Shown here piece by piece: positions 15,591-24,630 of a DNA stretch of 50,875 bases. The notes beneath the pieces were generated by a model. That model had not been told where the DNA came from. It saw nothing but the letters and a program-made list of their open reading frames with translations, and did not search any database. Source of the DNA: CAZLWA01 sp964563165. Its GTDB lineage: Bacteria; CLD3; SB21. A program made the translations under genes and the position numbers. The stretch is from positions 1 through 50,875 of the forward strand of contig CAZLWA010000007.1 of assembly GCA_964563165.1 (NCBI GenBank), given 5' to 3'. Position 1 is the first letter of the stretch; the number at the start of each line of letters is the position of its first letter.

Positions 15591-17000
15591 ATGGAACCCC
15601 TCACAACTACAAAAAAATCAAGACCCAAACCCTATGTTTTTCCTGAATTTTGCAAGGGCTGCGGCCGCTGTATTGACGCCTGCCCCAAGAGCTGCATTTC
15701 TTTTGATAAGGACGTCAATGCGCTCTCGGGTATCGTCGCCGTCGTTATTAACTATGAGAATTGCAATGATTGCGGCTTGTGCCTGAATGCGTGCCCGGAA
15801 CCTTACGGTTTACATACGGAGGAAAAAATATTCGATCTCGCGGACCCATCTGAAATACTTGGCAAACGGCCGCCCACAACAGCGCCAAATCCTGTTGATA
15901 TCCCGGGCATGAAGATTCCTCTTTCTCGAGTCGAACCGCTTGTGGTCAAAGGCACGTATGCATCCGCCATCGGCGCTTTGCTCGCGGGATGCCGCCATTT
16001 TTACGGTTATCCCATCACGCCGTCCACGGAGGGAGCGGAATTAATGGCGAAACTTTTACCCGAACTGAACGGAGTATTTCTTCAGGCGGTGAGCGAAGTC
16101 GCAGCCGTAAATTATATGTACGGCTGCTCGGGTGCAGGTTTGCCGTGTATGACGTTTACTTCTTCTCCGGGATTCAGCCTCATGCTGGAAGGAATTTCCT
16201 ATATGATCGGCTCTGAATTGCCCGGCGTATTTGTCAATATCATGCGCGGTGGACCGGGATTGGGAAATATCGCACCGGAGCAGGCGGATATTAAATTGGT
16301 ATGCCGCGGACTCGGGCACGGGAACACGCATGCGATAGTACTTGCTCCCTCCACACCTCAGGAAATGCTTGACCTCACCATGCTGGCATTTGAACTGACT
16401 TTCAAGTACCGCAATCCTGTGATCATCGTCGGCGACGGTTATATGGGACAGATGACGGGGAAAGTGCATTTGCCCGAAATGATGATCCAACCGGGTTTGC
16501 CTCATTGGGCCGTGTACGGCGATGAGGCGCATCGGGGAAACCTGATCAATTCGATTAACCTTGAGGAAAGGGTTCAGGAGGATCATAATATCCACATCAA
16601 CAAGAAATATCAAATGATGTCGAATCTCGAGCAGCGTGCGGATTTATTTCATTGTGACGATGCCGAGATCCTTGTCATCGCAGCCAATACGCCCGCGCGT
16701 ATGGCCAAGGGTGCAGTCCGGGACTTACGAAAGCAGGGTTTGCGCGCGGGTCTCTTCCGGCCGGTCACGTTGTGGCCCTTCCCGATCGAGAGACTGAAAC
16801 CGCTGCTGTTCCACGTTCAGCGTATTCTGGTCGTTGAGGCCGGGCCCGGCCAATTGGAAGACGAACTGCGGCTCGCGATGAGTCATTGCGGCATCGATTC
16901 TCCGCCGCCGATCGAGCGCGTTCAGCACTTCGGCGGAGTCCTGCCGTCACAAAAAGAAATCTTTGACCATGCCTTATCGATGGAGGAGGTACTCGTATGA
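15591..17000 (+). CDS. korA: 2-oxoacid:ferredoxin oxidoreductase, fused delta-alpha subunit
   Basis: 469 aa. It oxidatively decarboxylates a 2-oxoacid (2-oxoglutarate or a branched-chain 2-oxoacid) to the acyl-CoA and reduces ferredoxin; reversible in reductive metabolism. Residues 15-75 are a two-[4Fe-4S] ferredoxin domain with Cys21/24/27/31 and Cys58/61/64/68. From about 110 comes the alpha chain: pyrimidine-binding domain (YPITPSTEGAELM, GCSGAGLPCMTFTSSPGFSLM) and a C-terminal transketolase-C-like domain (about 350-469). The delta and alpha chains are separate genes in many organisms. It overlaps the next gene by 4 bp (ATGA) and has GGAGG upstream. Substrate choice between KorA and VorB types cannot be made by eye. 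Confidence 0.88.
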   Translation: MEPLTTTKKSRPKPYVFPEFCKGCGRCIDACPKSCISFDKDVNALSGIVAVVINYENCNDCGLCLNACPEPYGLHTEEKIFDLADPSEILGKRPPTTAPNPVDIPGMKIPLSRVEPLVVKGTYASAIGALLAGCRHFYGYPITPSTEGAELMAKLLPELNGVFLQAVSEVAAVNYMYGCSGAGLPCMTFTSSPGFSLMLEGISYMIGSELPGVFVNIMRGGPGLGNIAPEQADIKLVCRGLGHGNTHAIVLAPSTPQEMLDLTMLAFELTFKYRNPVIIVGDGYMGQMTGKVHLPEMMIQPGLPHWAVYGDEAHRGNLINSINLEERVQEDHNIHINKKYQMMSNLEQRADLFHCDDAEILVIAANTPARMAKGAVRDLRKQGLRAGLFRPVTLWPFPIERLKPLLFHVQRILVVEAGPGQLEDELRLAMSHCGIDSPPPIERVQHFGGVLPSQKEIFDHALSMEEVLV

Positions 17001-18445
17001 GAACGAATGTGATTTATGACAAGTTCGAGCGGCATGATCATGGTGAAGGTTTGAAAGGCCGGTCCACGCACTATTGCGCCGGATGCGGCCACGGCCTCGC
17101 GCATAAGTATTTAGCCGAATCCATCGATGAACTTGGGATACAAAATCGTACGGTAGCCATTTCGCCCGTCGGTTGCAGTGTGTTCATGTATTATTACCTC
17201 GACGTAGGTAATTCGCAAGCAGCTCACGGACGCGCACCGGCAGTGGCTTTAGGCCATAAGTTAGCTAACCCGGAATCGATCGTGATCAGTTACCAGGGCG
17301 ATGGCGATCTCGCTTCGATCGGATTAGCGGAAATCATGCAGGCAGCGCAATTGGGAATTCCGATTACGGTCATCTTCATTAACAATGCGATTTACGGAAT
17401 GACCGGCGGGCAAATGGCACCGACGACGCTGATGGGACAAAAAACAACCACGTCGCCGAAAGGACGCAATCAGATCATGGGCACACCGCTGCGCATGGCG
17501 GAACTGATCGCGCAGATAGACGGGCCGGTGTACGTGGAACGCGTGGCGCTGTACGACAATAAACAGCGCACGCATGCAAAGAAAGCGATCAAGAAAGCGA
17601 TCCAACTGCAGGTTGAAGGGCGCGGATTTGCTTTCGTCGAGGTCCTTGCCGAATGCCCGACGCACTGGAAGCTGACGCCGCAGGAATCCGAAGAATGGGT
17701 AAAAAATGCGATGACGGCTGTCTTTCCGCTCGGCGTAAAAAAAGACGAAGTCCGCGAGCCATGGTTCAAGTTAGACAAACCGATTTTCGATCCGCAGGTA
17801 CTCGAGCAACTCATTGGCGGAACAACCGAACAGGTAACGAAATGCAGCACGGGATTTCCACATCACATAGCGGAAAGTGATATTGCCCTGAAATTAGCGG
17901 GTGCGGGAGGAGACGGTGCGCAGACCGCGGCGATGCTGATCACGCGCGCGGGAATCAATGAAGGATTTGATGCCACGCACATTCCGAGTTACGGCCCGGA
18001 GTCGCGCGGCGGAACGTCGTATGCCGACGTACATATTGCAGAGACGGAAGTTCTGTCGCCCGCCTCGCCGCATCCCAATATTCTCATCGCGTTCAATGCG
18101 CCAAGCCTGGCTAAATTCGGTCCCCTCGTCGCCCCGAACGGCGTTATCCTGTATGACAATTCGGTCATTAGAGACATGCAGAGCTTCAATCACGGAGTGA
18201 AAATATACGGCGTGCCGTTCACACAGATCGCCAGGGATCTTGGAAAAGTTATGGTGAAAAATATCGTTGCCCTGGGCGCTTTGAACGAGGCGACGAATCT
18301 CTTTCCGGAAAAAACTTTCCTCACCGCCATACGACAGGCCCTGAAAGATAAATGCGCGTTGATCCCTCTTAATGAAGAAGCCTTTGAATGGGGCATTTGG
18401 GCGTTTCGCGGCGAATATGAATTCGAGGAAGAAAGCATACTCTAA
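16997..18445 (+). CDS. korB: 2-oxoacid:ferredoxin oxidoreductase, fused beta-gamma subunit
   Basis: 482 aa. The N-terminal 250 residues are the TPP-binding beta chain: CAGCGHG (Cys27, Cys30), SPVGC, and the TPP/Mg motif GDGDLASIG (101-109) with NNAIYGMTGGQ (129-139). From about 290 comes the gamma chain (IALKLAGAGGDGAQTAAMLI, PSYGPESRGGTSYADV), which binds CoA in this family. Together with the upstream delta-alpha gene, the four subunits of the enzyme are encoded by two translationally coupled genes. A strong terminator follows at 18485. Confidence 0.88.
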   Translation: MRTNVIYDKFERHDHGEGLKGRSTHYCAGCGHGLAHKYLAESIDELGIQNRTVAISPVGCSVFMYYYLDVGNSQAAHGRAPAVALGHKLANPESIVISYQGDGDLASIGLAEIMQAAQLGIPITVIFINNAIYGMTGGQMAPTTLMGQKTTTSPKGRNQIMGTPLRMAELIAQIDGPVYVERVALYDNKQRTHAKKAIKKAIQLQVEGRGFAFVEVLAECPTHWKLTPQESEEWVKNAMTAVFPLGVKKDEVREPWFKLDKPIFDPQVLEQLIGGTTEQVTKCSTGFPHHIAESDIALKLAGAGGDGAQTAAMLITRAGINEGFDATHIPSYGPESRGGTSYADVHIAETEVLSPASPHPNILIAFNAPSLAKFGPLVAPNGVILYDNSVIRDMQSFNHGVKIYGVPFTQIARDLGKVMVKNIVALGALNEATNLFPEKTFLTAIRQALKDKCALIPLNEEAFEWGIWAFRGEYEFEEESIL

Positions 18446-18484
18446 AGGCTATGATGGGGTGGATGACGATTCACACCAGTTGCC

Positions 18485-18515
18485 AAAGCGCTAATTGAGT
18501 TAGCGCTTTTTTTTT
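18485..18515 (+). terminator. Terminator of the kor operon
   Basis: AAAGCGCTAA / TTAGCGCTTT stem with a 5-base loop, followed by T9. Confidence 0.85.
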
Positions 18516-18590
18516 GATCGGTAGTCACTGGGTTTAGACCCTACCCCGTCCTTCCCCTTGGCAAGAGGAGAGAGAAAGGGAGGGTCAACA

Positions 18591-18620
18591 AAAAAGCCCC
18601 CGCGGTGCGGAGGCCTTTTT
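18591..18620. terminator. Bidirectional terminator
   Basis: GCCCCCGC / GCGGAGGC stem (one G-T pair) flanked by A-run and T-run, so it can act on both strands. It lies 39 bp beyond the stop of the minus-strand lectin gene. Confidence 0.75.
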
Positions 18621-18659
18621 CAGTTCAAAATCTTACAAAGCTTTACCGGCCTTCGACAG

Positions 18660-20174
18660 TTATCTGGAATGAGCAGGATACGACAGAATCTTTATGGAGG
18701 AGATGATATCATTGAAAGCTTGCGGACTATTCTCGGCCACACTCCAGTCTGCAGTTAAGATCCTGGACGCCCCGCCAAACTGGCCATGTTCAAAGACCTG
18801 TATTTTATAACCATTGGGAATGCGAATGGAACTGATCCGATCATTCCACTCGGGTGAACTGCTGAAATCCCAATCCGATGCGATTGTTTTGGAAGCCCCG
18901 GTAAATCCTCCGTGCTCGTAAAATGTAATTCCACTTGTTGTGACTTTCTGCTCGCCCATTCCGGAAAATGCTTGTTGCGGTACCTCTTTACCATAAACCT
19001 CCACTTCATCCAGTTGGAACAAATTACTCTCATTGAGCTGAAGGCGCACGTACCGCGCCACGACGTCTTTGAGGGCCACATTCAACGGTTTGCCATCTGT
19101 AACGCCGCCAAAAATGCTGCCGTCGTGGGAATAAACATTTGTAAAATTCATGCCGTCTTCCGACACGAGGACCCGAATCGTGCGTGCACGTTCTGAACAA
19201 CAGTCTTGGCGGTTGAAAATTACGACGTTGCTGAGTTTTTTTCGGGCGCCGAGATCAACCTGCCACCAGGGATTAATTTCATCATTAGTGTGAAAACCGA
19301 AACTGCCGTTCTTGACTCCGTCAACAGCGCCTTGCTCACTTGCGGACCACTCCGAACGGCTGCTCTGCGAACAAAATTTGCCTAAAGCGACGTTGGTACC
19401 GATGGAACTCCAGTCGATCTGCTTGGCGGAGGCCGGAACAATTTCTTTCCATCCGGAGCCGGTATATTGCCAAACCTGGTTTGCGCTATTCACTCCCCAC
19501 ACCGATCCATCGGCGGCCACATCGATCTGTTTTAATCCGCCTTCAACCTGCACCCATGTATTATTGACCCGATGCCAGATCTTGTCATCTTTGCTAACGC
19601 CCCAAACCTGGTCTGCACTTCCAACCGAAACATGGATCAAGCCGCCCGGAATATTCGTCCACGTATTTCCATCCCGGCGCCAGATCTTCTCATCTTTGCT
19701 AACGCCCCAAACGGTTCCGTCCGAGGCTGCGTCTATTTGACAAAGTCCGCCCGGAATAGAAACCCAACTACCTTGGTAATTCCAAATCTGATCGTCGCTG
19801 CTAACTCCCCAAATCACTCTGCTGCTGCCAACCGAAACATGTTTTAGCCCTCCCGGAATCTGAGTCCATGTAGTGACGCCATTGGATTCACCTGAAAGAG
19901 CCCAGATGGCATCCCCATTATTGACGCCCCAGACTGAGAAGCCGTCTGCACCGACGGAAATTTGCTTTAAACGGGCATTGGGCGAAGGTTCATCCCAGGA
20001 TGATCCGTTCCAGTGAAATACGCGGTCCTGCTGATTCACGGCCCATACGTTATTTTTCATGCCGACCGCCACACACTTCATTTTGCCTTCGCCTTGCTGC
20101 GCGCGAACCCTGCTGCCCATGACCATAATTAAACAGGCCGCAACGGCAGTGTTAAATAGCAAACTAAATCTCAT
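18660..20174 (-). CDS. Secreted tectonin beta-propeller / discoidin / beta-gamma-crystallin protein
   Basis: 504 aa. The ATG at 20174 follows CGAGGAG and opens a signal peptide ending at SRVRA-QQ. Residues 30-255 contain six tectonin repeats (VWGV..DDxIWxxxGxxWxxIPGGLxxISVG), expected to fold as a six-bladed propeller that binds sugars or lipid A. Residues about 265-400 form an F5/8 type C (discoidin) domain (NVALGKFCSQSS, AVDGVKNG, WWQVDLGA, RYVRLQL). The last 85 residues carry two beta-gamma-crystallin Greek keys, each with the calcium-type motif (N)D-x-I-S-S-I: WNDRISSI and FNDIISSI. The combination suggests an extracellular adhesin or lectin stabilised by calcium. No enzymatic domain is seen. 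It is divergent from the hydrolase gene. Confidence 0.85.
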   Translation of the reverse strand: MRFSLLFNTAVAACLIMVMGSRVRAQQGEGKMKCVAVGMKNNVWAVNQQDRVFHWNGSSWDEPSPNARLKQISVGADGFSVWGVNNGDAIWALSGESNGVTTWTQIPGGLKHVSVGSSRVIWGVSSDDQIWNYQGSWVSIPGGLCQIDAASDGTVWGVSKDEKIWRRDGNTWTNIPGGLIHVSVGSADQVWGVSKDDKIWHRVNNTWVQVEGGLKQIDVAADGSVWGVNSANQVWQYTGSGWKEIVPASAKQIDWSSIGTNVALGKFCSQSSRSEWSASEQGAVDGVKNGSFGFHTNDEINPWWQVDLGARKKLSNVVIFNRQDCCSERARTIRVLVSEDGMNFTNVYSHDGSIFGGVTDGKPLNVALKDVVARYVRLQLNESNLFQLDEVEVYGKEVPQQAFSGMGEQKVTTSGITFYEHGGFTGASKTIASDWDFSSSPEWNDRISSIRIPNGYKIQVFEHGQFGGASRILTADWSVAENSPQAFNDIISSIKILSYPAHSR

Positions 20175-20389
20175 ACTATTCTCCTCGTTTGTTTGAAATG
20201 ATAAGTGGGATAAATTGACCGTAAAACCGGCATGCATAATAGGGAATCAACGGAAGTAAGTCAATCGAAATGTGATCCTCTTGATTCAGATCTTGATTCG
20301 TCTTCTGAAAAGCGCTCAAATGTACTTGCATCTTAAATTCAAAAATGCATATTATATTCAACTTTAAATCCAAAACCGGAGGTCAATTT

Positions 20390-21196
20390 ATGAAACTGCG
20401 GCTGATGATCGTAATAGCGTTGCTCATCTGCGTCTCCTGCGGCAAAAAAGCCGACACGCCGAAAGCAAAAATTGTGGGCGAAGAAGTGACGTATTCCGCA
20501 GACAGCGTGAATATGAAAGGCTACATCGCCTACGATGCGCAGAAGCAGGGCAAGCGCCCGGGCATTTTGGTCGTGCATGAATGGTGGGGGCATAATGCGA
20601 ATACGCGGCATAAGGCAGACATGCTTGCGGAACTCGGCTACGTAGCGCTTGCCGTGGATATGTACGGAGACGGAAAAACGGCAGACCATCCCGACGATGC
20701 GGGAAAGTTTTCCGGTGAAGTGATGAAGCGCGGCCCCGGAGCGGCGGCGCGGTTCGTGAAAGCGATGGAAATACTTAAAGCCAATCCGAATGTGGACGGT
20801 TCAAAGATCGCCGCGATCGGATATTGTTTCGGCGGATCGACCGTCCTGAATATGGCTCGCCAGGGCGTCGACGTCAGAGGCGTGGTGAGTTTTCACGGGG
20901 GCCTTGGCACGGCAACTCCGTCTAAAAAGGGCGAAGTGAAGGCGCGCGTACTCGTTTGTCATGGAGCGGCGGATAAATTTATTCCGCAGGAACAAATCGA
21001 CGGGTTCAAGAAAGAAATGGATGCGGCGGGCGTGTCTTACACATTCAAAGCGTACGACGGTGCGACGCACAGTTTTACGAATCCTGCAGCCGATTCGCTC
21101 GGAAAGAAATTCAATTTGCCGATCGCCTACAATGCAGCGGCAGATTCTTCTTCATGGAGCGATATGAAATCGTTTTTCGGGGAGATATTCAAATAA
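20390..21196 (+). CDS. Dienelactone hydrolase family lipoprotein
   Basis: 268 aa alpha/beta hydrolase. The ATG at 20390 has GGAGG 7 bp upstream and gives a lipoprotein signal (ICVSC, Cys17). The catalytic triad of the DLH family is visible: Cys146 in GYCFGGS, Asp195 in HGAADKFIP and His227 in GATHSF. EWWGHN near 64-69 is the conserved Glu region. Cytoplasmic DLHs open dienelactones, but secreted lipoprotein members have no known substrate. It stands alone, divergent from the lectin gene. Confidence 0.85.
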   Translation: MKLRLMIVIALLICVSCGKKADTPKAKIVGEEVTYSADSVNMKGYIAYDAQKQGKRPGILVVHEWWGHNANTRHKADMLAELGYVALAVDMYGDGKTADHPDDAGKFSGEVMKRGPGAAARFVKAMEILKANPNVDGSKIAAIGYCFGGSTVLNMARQGVDVRGVVSFHGGLGTATPSKKGEVKARVLVCHGAADKFIPQEQIDGFKKEMDAAGVSYTFKAYDGATHSFTNPAADSLGKKFNLPIAYNAAADSSSWSDMKSFFGEIFK

Positions 21197-21307
21197 CCCT
21201 CGTGAATACCTGTTCCGGCATGATGGAAGTTGCGACCAGGTCCTGAGGAACGGCGATGAATTAAGTCGCACTATATATACTAATATACTATACGCGTGGA
21301 TGGCAGA

Positions 21308-21334
21308 GTATCGCGGATTCGTAATCCGCGATAC
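21308..21334. repeat. Perfect 12-bp inverted repeat in an intergenic gap
   Basis: GTATCGCGGATT and AATCCGCGATAC are separated by CGT. No T-run follows, so it is unlikely to be an intrinsic terminator. It may be a REP-type palindrome or a site bound by a protein. The rest of the 21197-21508 gap shows nothing recognisable apart from this and the asnA ribosome site at 21494. Confidence 0.7.
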
Positions 21335-21508
21335 AACAGCCATAAAATGCTGCATTCCGCTCACCCTAATCTTGAACCCCACCTCCCCGCCTTAATTGAA
21401 GCAGTAGACTCATTTCCATGACATTTGTCATTGTCTGATCTCCTGTTTTGGGCTAAATTAATGTCGCAAATTCAGGCACAAGCCCATTTCATAAAAGGAG
21501 ATTCTATT

Positions 21509-22648
21509 ATGGAAACCATGACCAATAAAAAAGCGGACCTGGCCGGGCCGGGTATCGGCAATTATGAAGAACTGGAGAAGATTCTTCCCGACGGTTACCG
21601 GTCGCTCCTCAATTACAGGGAGACGCAGGAAGCCATCTTCGAAGGCAAGAATTATATCGAAAAGCATTTATGCAAAGAACTGGGATTGATGATGGTTCAG
21701 GTTCCGCTCATCGTGGATGTCGAGAGCGGCGTCAACGACATGCTCGACCGCGACGGTTCGCGCACGCCCATTCAATTTCACATCACCAATGATCATGACA
21801 AACATCCGATTGACGCGCAAGTGGTCCAGGCCGCAACGAAGTGGAAAAGAATGGCGCTCAAACAATTCGGAATGAAAGTCGGCAAAGGAATATGTACGGA
21901 CATGCGCGCGGTGCGCAAAGATTATTTTCTGGATCACGATCACAGCATCTATGTGGATCAATGGGATTGGGAGAGAGTCATAACGGCGAAACAGCGCGAT
22001 CTGAAATACCTGAAGGAAGTTGTTAACGCGATTTGGAAAGTTCTGAAGGGCGCGGAAAAGCATTTTCAAAAACATTTTCCTAAATTACAGAACAAAAAAT
22101 ATCCGAATCTCCCGGAAGAACTTACTTTTCTTCATGCGGAAGAGATTCTTGACATGTTCCCCGATCTGCCCAGAAAACAGCGCGAGACCATGGTGCTGCA
22201 GAAGTATCCTGCGGTTTTCATTATCGGTATCGGCTGGCCTTTGAAAGACGGTTTTCCGCATGAAATGCGCGCGGCGGACTATGATGATTGGGTGACGGAA
22301 ACCGAAACTGAAGACGGACGGCTGATGCACGGCTTGAACGGTGATATTCTCGTTTGGAATCCCGTGACGAAACGGCGCCATGAGCTTAGTTCTATGGGCA
22401 TCCGTGTCAATGCGGAGACGCTCAAGAAACAGCTGGAAATGTCCAATCAACTTGACTTTTTGAAACTTCCTTATCATCAGGCGATTCTGACAAATGATAT
22501 TCCGCTGAGTATCGGCGGCGGGATCGGGCAATCACGCACGCAAATGCTGCTCCTCAAGAAAGCGCACCTGGGCGAGGTCAGTGTGAGCGTATGGCCCAAA
22601 ATATTAAAAGATATCTGTGCAAAGAAAAATATTCACGTACTGAACTGA
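21509..22648 (+). CDS. asnA: Aspartate-ammonia ligase (asparagine synthetase A)
   Basis: 379 aa. It makes asparagine from aspartate, ammonia and ATP, giving AMP and PPi; a class II aminoacyl-tRNA-synthetase fold. Seen motifs: GLMMVQVPLIVDVESGVNDMLDRDG near the N-terminus, RKDYFLDHDHSIYVDQWDWE, and the C-terminal motif 3 region SIGGGIGQSRTQMLLL. AAAGGAG lies 8 bp before the ATG at 21509; the frame is open 28 codons upstream without an SD. It is longer than the E. coli enzyme (330 aa), with extra residues around 160-215. It is monocistronic, ending at the terminator at 22721. Confidence 0.9.
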   Translation: METMTNKKADLAGPGIGNYEELEKILPDGYRSLLNYRETQEAIFEGKNYIEKHLCKELGLMMVQVPLIVDVESGVNDMLDRDGSRTPIQFHITNDHDKHPIDAQVVQAATKWKRMALKQFGMKVGKGICTDMRAVRKDYFLDHDHSIYVDQWDWERVITAKQRDLKYLKEVVNAIWKVLKGAEKHFQKHFPKLQNKKYPNLPEELTFLHAEEILDMFPDLPRKQRETMVLQKYPAVFIIGIGWPLKDGFPHEMRAADYDDWVTETETEDGRLMHGLNGDILVWNPVTKRRHELSSMGIRVNAETLKKQLEMSNQLDFLKLPYHQAILTNDIPLSIGGGIGQSRTQMLLLKKAHLGEVSVSVWPKILKDICAKKNIHVLN

Positions 22649-22720
22649 AATTGTTTCAAAATCGCGGACAGGGGCGGCCCCTGATCCCTTTCTCAAAAAG
22701 CGGAGCGGGGGCCTAAAAAA

Positions 22721-22751
22721 AAAGCGTTCGGAATTTCTTCTGAACGCTTTT
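22721..22751. terminator. Bidirectional terminator between asnA and the PaaA-like gene
   Basis: AAAGCGTTCGGA / TCTGAACGCTTT stem (one mismatch) with A-run before and T-run after. It serves both convergent genes. Confidence 0.8.
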
Positions 22752-22780
22752 TAATTTTAAGTCCGGCAGTTCCGGCGGGA

Positions 22781-23917
22781 TCACGCTTCCGCTTTGAACG
22801 GTTTGTACTCGATCCAGTCGCCGCCTTCTTTGAAAATACTATTTAGGATCACGCGGTCTTTATCGCTCGGCAGCACTTCCGATTTGTGCTTTTCAAACTG
22901 CTCAGGCGAAAGAAGTTTTCCGTCTAAGCTGTACGTCTGATGAGCATACGTGCCGATCTTTCGATTGAATCTGACGTCCGGTACGAGCAGCTTCGGCATA
23001 TCGCGGTGAATGAGCGTGTTCATGTCTTCGATCAAATTTGCAATTTCAGTAATGTACAGCTGCCGCGCCATTTGATTGAGCTGGTCTTTCATAGCTGCCG
23101 CGTCGGTCTCGCCTTCGTCGTATCGCCCTTTAAGGCCCCAAACATACGCCCAGTGGGCGTTCGAAGATCCGTCCGTGCCGAAAAGATCGTACGCCGTCGG
23201 AACCCATTTATTGAAATATTTCTGGATGATTTCCACGGGAATCTTCCCCGCTTTCAAAATACGTTTTAATCCGTTGTTGCCCGTGCCGAGATGGAACGCT
23301 TCTTCTTTCAGCATCGGCGCCATACTCATCGCCAAAGGCGCAAAAGAGGAATGGCTGAGCATTTTCAACTGGAATTTTCCGTCACGGTCAATGAACTCCG
23401 TGTAGGTGTACATGTCGAGCCAGTTTTCCATAACTTCGTTGAACGATCCGAGCAGGCGTTTCTGTTCGTACGCGCGGCGGTCGAGTAATTTCATGGCTTC
23501 CTTCTTACCGCCTTCACCGAAATGCGTGACCAGAATATGGCTCATCTGCCAGCCGTGGCGCATTTCTTCCGCATTGATGCGCATGAGCGCATACATGTCG
23601 TAATCGCTCGGCGCGCGGTCGACGAGATAACGCTGCTGCTCCACAGAAGCAAATTCCGTGTCGCCTTGAAATACGATCAACTGCTGCAGGGCGTCGCGAA
23701 TGCCCTGATTCGGAATATCGAGCACGCGTTCCCATTTACGGTCACCGCTGAAATCGCCGAATTCGATCTCATTATATTTGCACGGCGTATATTTCGGCTC
23801 CAATTTGTAAGTCGGAAGAAATCGCTGAAATGTTTTTTCATCAAATCCGATGTCCTTCTTCCACTCTCGGAACAGATCGATCCAGTCATCAAAGGTTGAC
23901 AATTGCGCTTTTAACAT
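22781..23917 (-). CDS. PaaA/BoxB-like diiron oxygenase
   Basis: 378 aa, a ferritin-like carboxylate-bridged diiron protein related to the catalytic subunits of phenylacetyl-CoA epoxidase (PaaA) and benzoyl-CoA epoxidase (BoxB). The two metal-binding ExxH motifs are present: Glu118-x-x-His121 in AEEMRHGWQMSHI and Glu206-x-x-His209 in KEEAFHLGTGNNG; Glu88 or Glu93 is a likely further ligand. RAPSDYDMYALMRI and KWVPTAYDLFGTD are typical of the PaaA group. The other Paa subunits (PaaB/C/D/E) are not in the window. The gene follows the TetR gene by 33 bp and shares its promoter. The substrate is therefore uncertain, though an aryl-CoA is plausible. Confidence 0.8.
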   Translation of the reverse strand: MLKAQLSTFDDWIDLFREWKKDIGFDEKTFQRFLPTYKLEPKYTPCKYNEIEFGDFSGDRKWERVLDIPNQGIRDALQQLIVFQGDTEFASVEQQRYLVDRAPSDYDMYALMRINAEEMRHGWQMSHILVTHFGEGGKKEAMKLLDRRAYEQKRLLGSFNEVMENWLDMYTYTEFIDRDGKFQLKMLSHSSFAPLAMSMAPMLKEEAFHLGTGNNGLKRILKAGKIPVEIIQKYFNKWVPTAYDLFGTDGSSNAHWAYVWGLKGRYDEGETDAAAMKDQLNQMARQLYITEIANLIEDMNTLIHRDMPKLLVPDVRFNRKIGTYAHQTYSLDGKLLSPEQFEKHKSEVLPSDKDRVILNSIFKEGGDWIEYKPFKAEA

Positions 23918-23950
23918 GACAGTCCTTTGTTTAGTAATGGAAATTAAGTA

Positions 23951-24598
23951 TTAAATTTTTACGTTCAAAAATCCGTTCAGGAATATCTCAACCATTTGCT
24001 TCGAAATCTTGATGATGTTTGCCGGACTGTGCTCGCGCTTTTCCGGATTGTACCACGTGTAAACCCAATTCATCATGCCGAAGAGCGATAAGGCGGCAAT
24101 CTTGATTTCCTGGCTGACCCTCAACGATGCGTTCTTCGATTTTTCGCGATGAAGATTGAGTAATATTTTTTCCACAATTTCGAGATAACTTTTTTTCCTC
24201 TCGTTAATGGTCCTGAAATAACCGCCGGTCAGTGAATCCGACTCGTGCGCCAGCACTTTCATCGCAGCCAGATGGGTCACGAAGTACTGTAAGTGATTTT
24301 GAACGAGAATCTGCAGTTGTTCCGACGGCTCCTGATCGTCATTTAGCTTTTCCGCAAGCGATAAAAGAACCGAGTCGAAAGAGTATTTGGAAATGAGAAA
24401 AAGAAGTTCTTCTTTAGTCTCAAAATAATAATACAGCCCGGCCAGACTGGTGTCCATTTCTTTGGCAATGTCACGAATGGATGTGTGGTGATACCCGCCT
24501 TTCGCAAACAGCGCAGCCGACTGCTCCAGCAGGTCCCGCAATTTCAGATGATAACTCGCCGACTTTTCTTCCGGCAACGTGGCTGCTAGATGAAACAT
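23951..24598 (-). CDS. TetR/AcrR family transcriptional regulator
   Basis: 215 aa. Residues 12-60 hold the TetR helix-turn-helix (FAKGGYHHTSIRDIAKEM followed by GLYYYFETKEELL); the rest is an all-helical ligand-binding domain. The ATG at 24598 has GGGAG upstream, and the longer frame has no support. An 18-bp inverted repeat lies 14 bp before the start, directly after the -10 box, so the gene is probably autoregulated. Because the PaaA-like gene is next in the same transcript, the inducer is likely an acyl-CoA or aryl-CoA. Confidence 0.88.
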   Translation of the reverse strand: MFHLAATLPEEKSASYHLKLRDLLEQSAALFAKGGYHHTSIRDIAKEMDTSLAGLYYYFETKEELLFLISKYSFDSVLLSLAEKLNDDQEPSEQLQILVQNHLQYFVTHLAAMKVLAHESDSLTGGYFRTINERKKSYLEIVEKILLNLHREKSKNASLRVSQEIKIAALSLFGMMNWVYTWYNPEKREHSPANIIKISKQMVEIFLNGFLNVKI

Positions 24599-24612
24599 AC
24601 CGCTCCCTTTTA

Positions 24613-24630
24613 TTCGAACGAACGTTCGAA
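24613..24630. promoter_or_regulatory. TetR-type operator
   Basis: TTCGAACG-AA-CGTTCGAA, a perfect inverted repeat (8-bp arms). Its core fits CNAACGNNCGTTNG, which I recall as the site of the phenylacetate regulator PaaR of Thermus; that recollection is unverified. It overlaps the last base of the -10 box. Confidence 0.8.

Noticed and set aside
22781..23917. Complete phenylacetate degradation operon
   Set aside because: Only one PaaA/BoxB-like subunit is present; no PaaB-E, ligase, isomerase or hydrolase genes are nearby.
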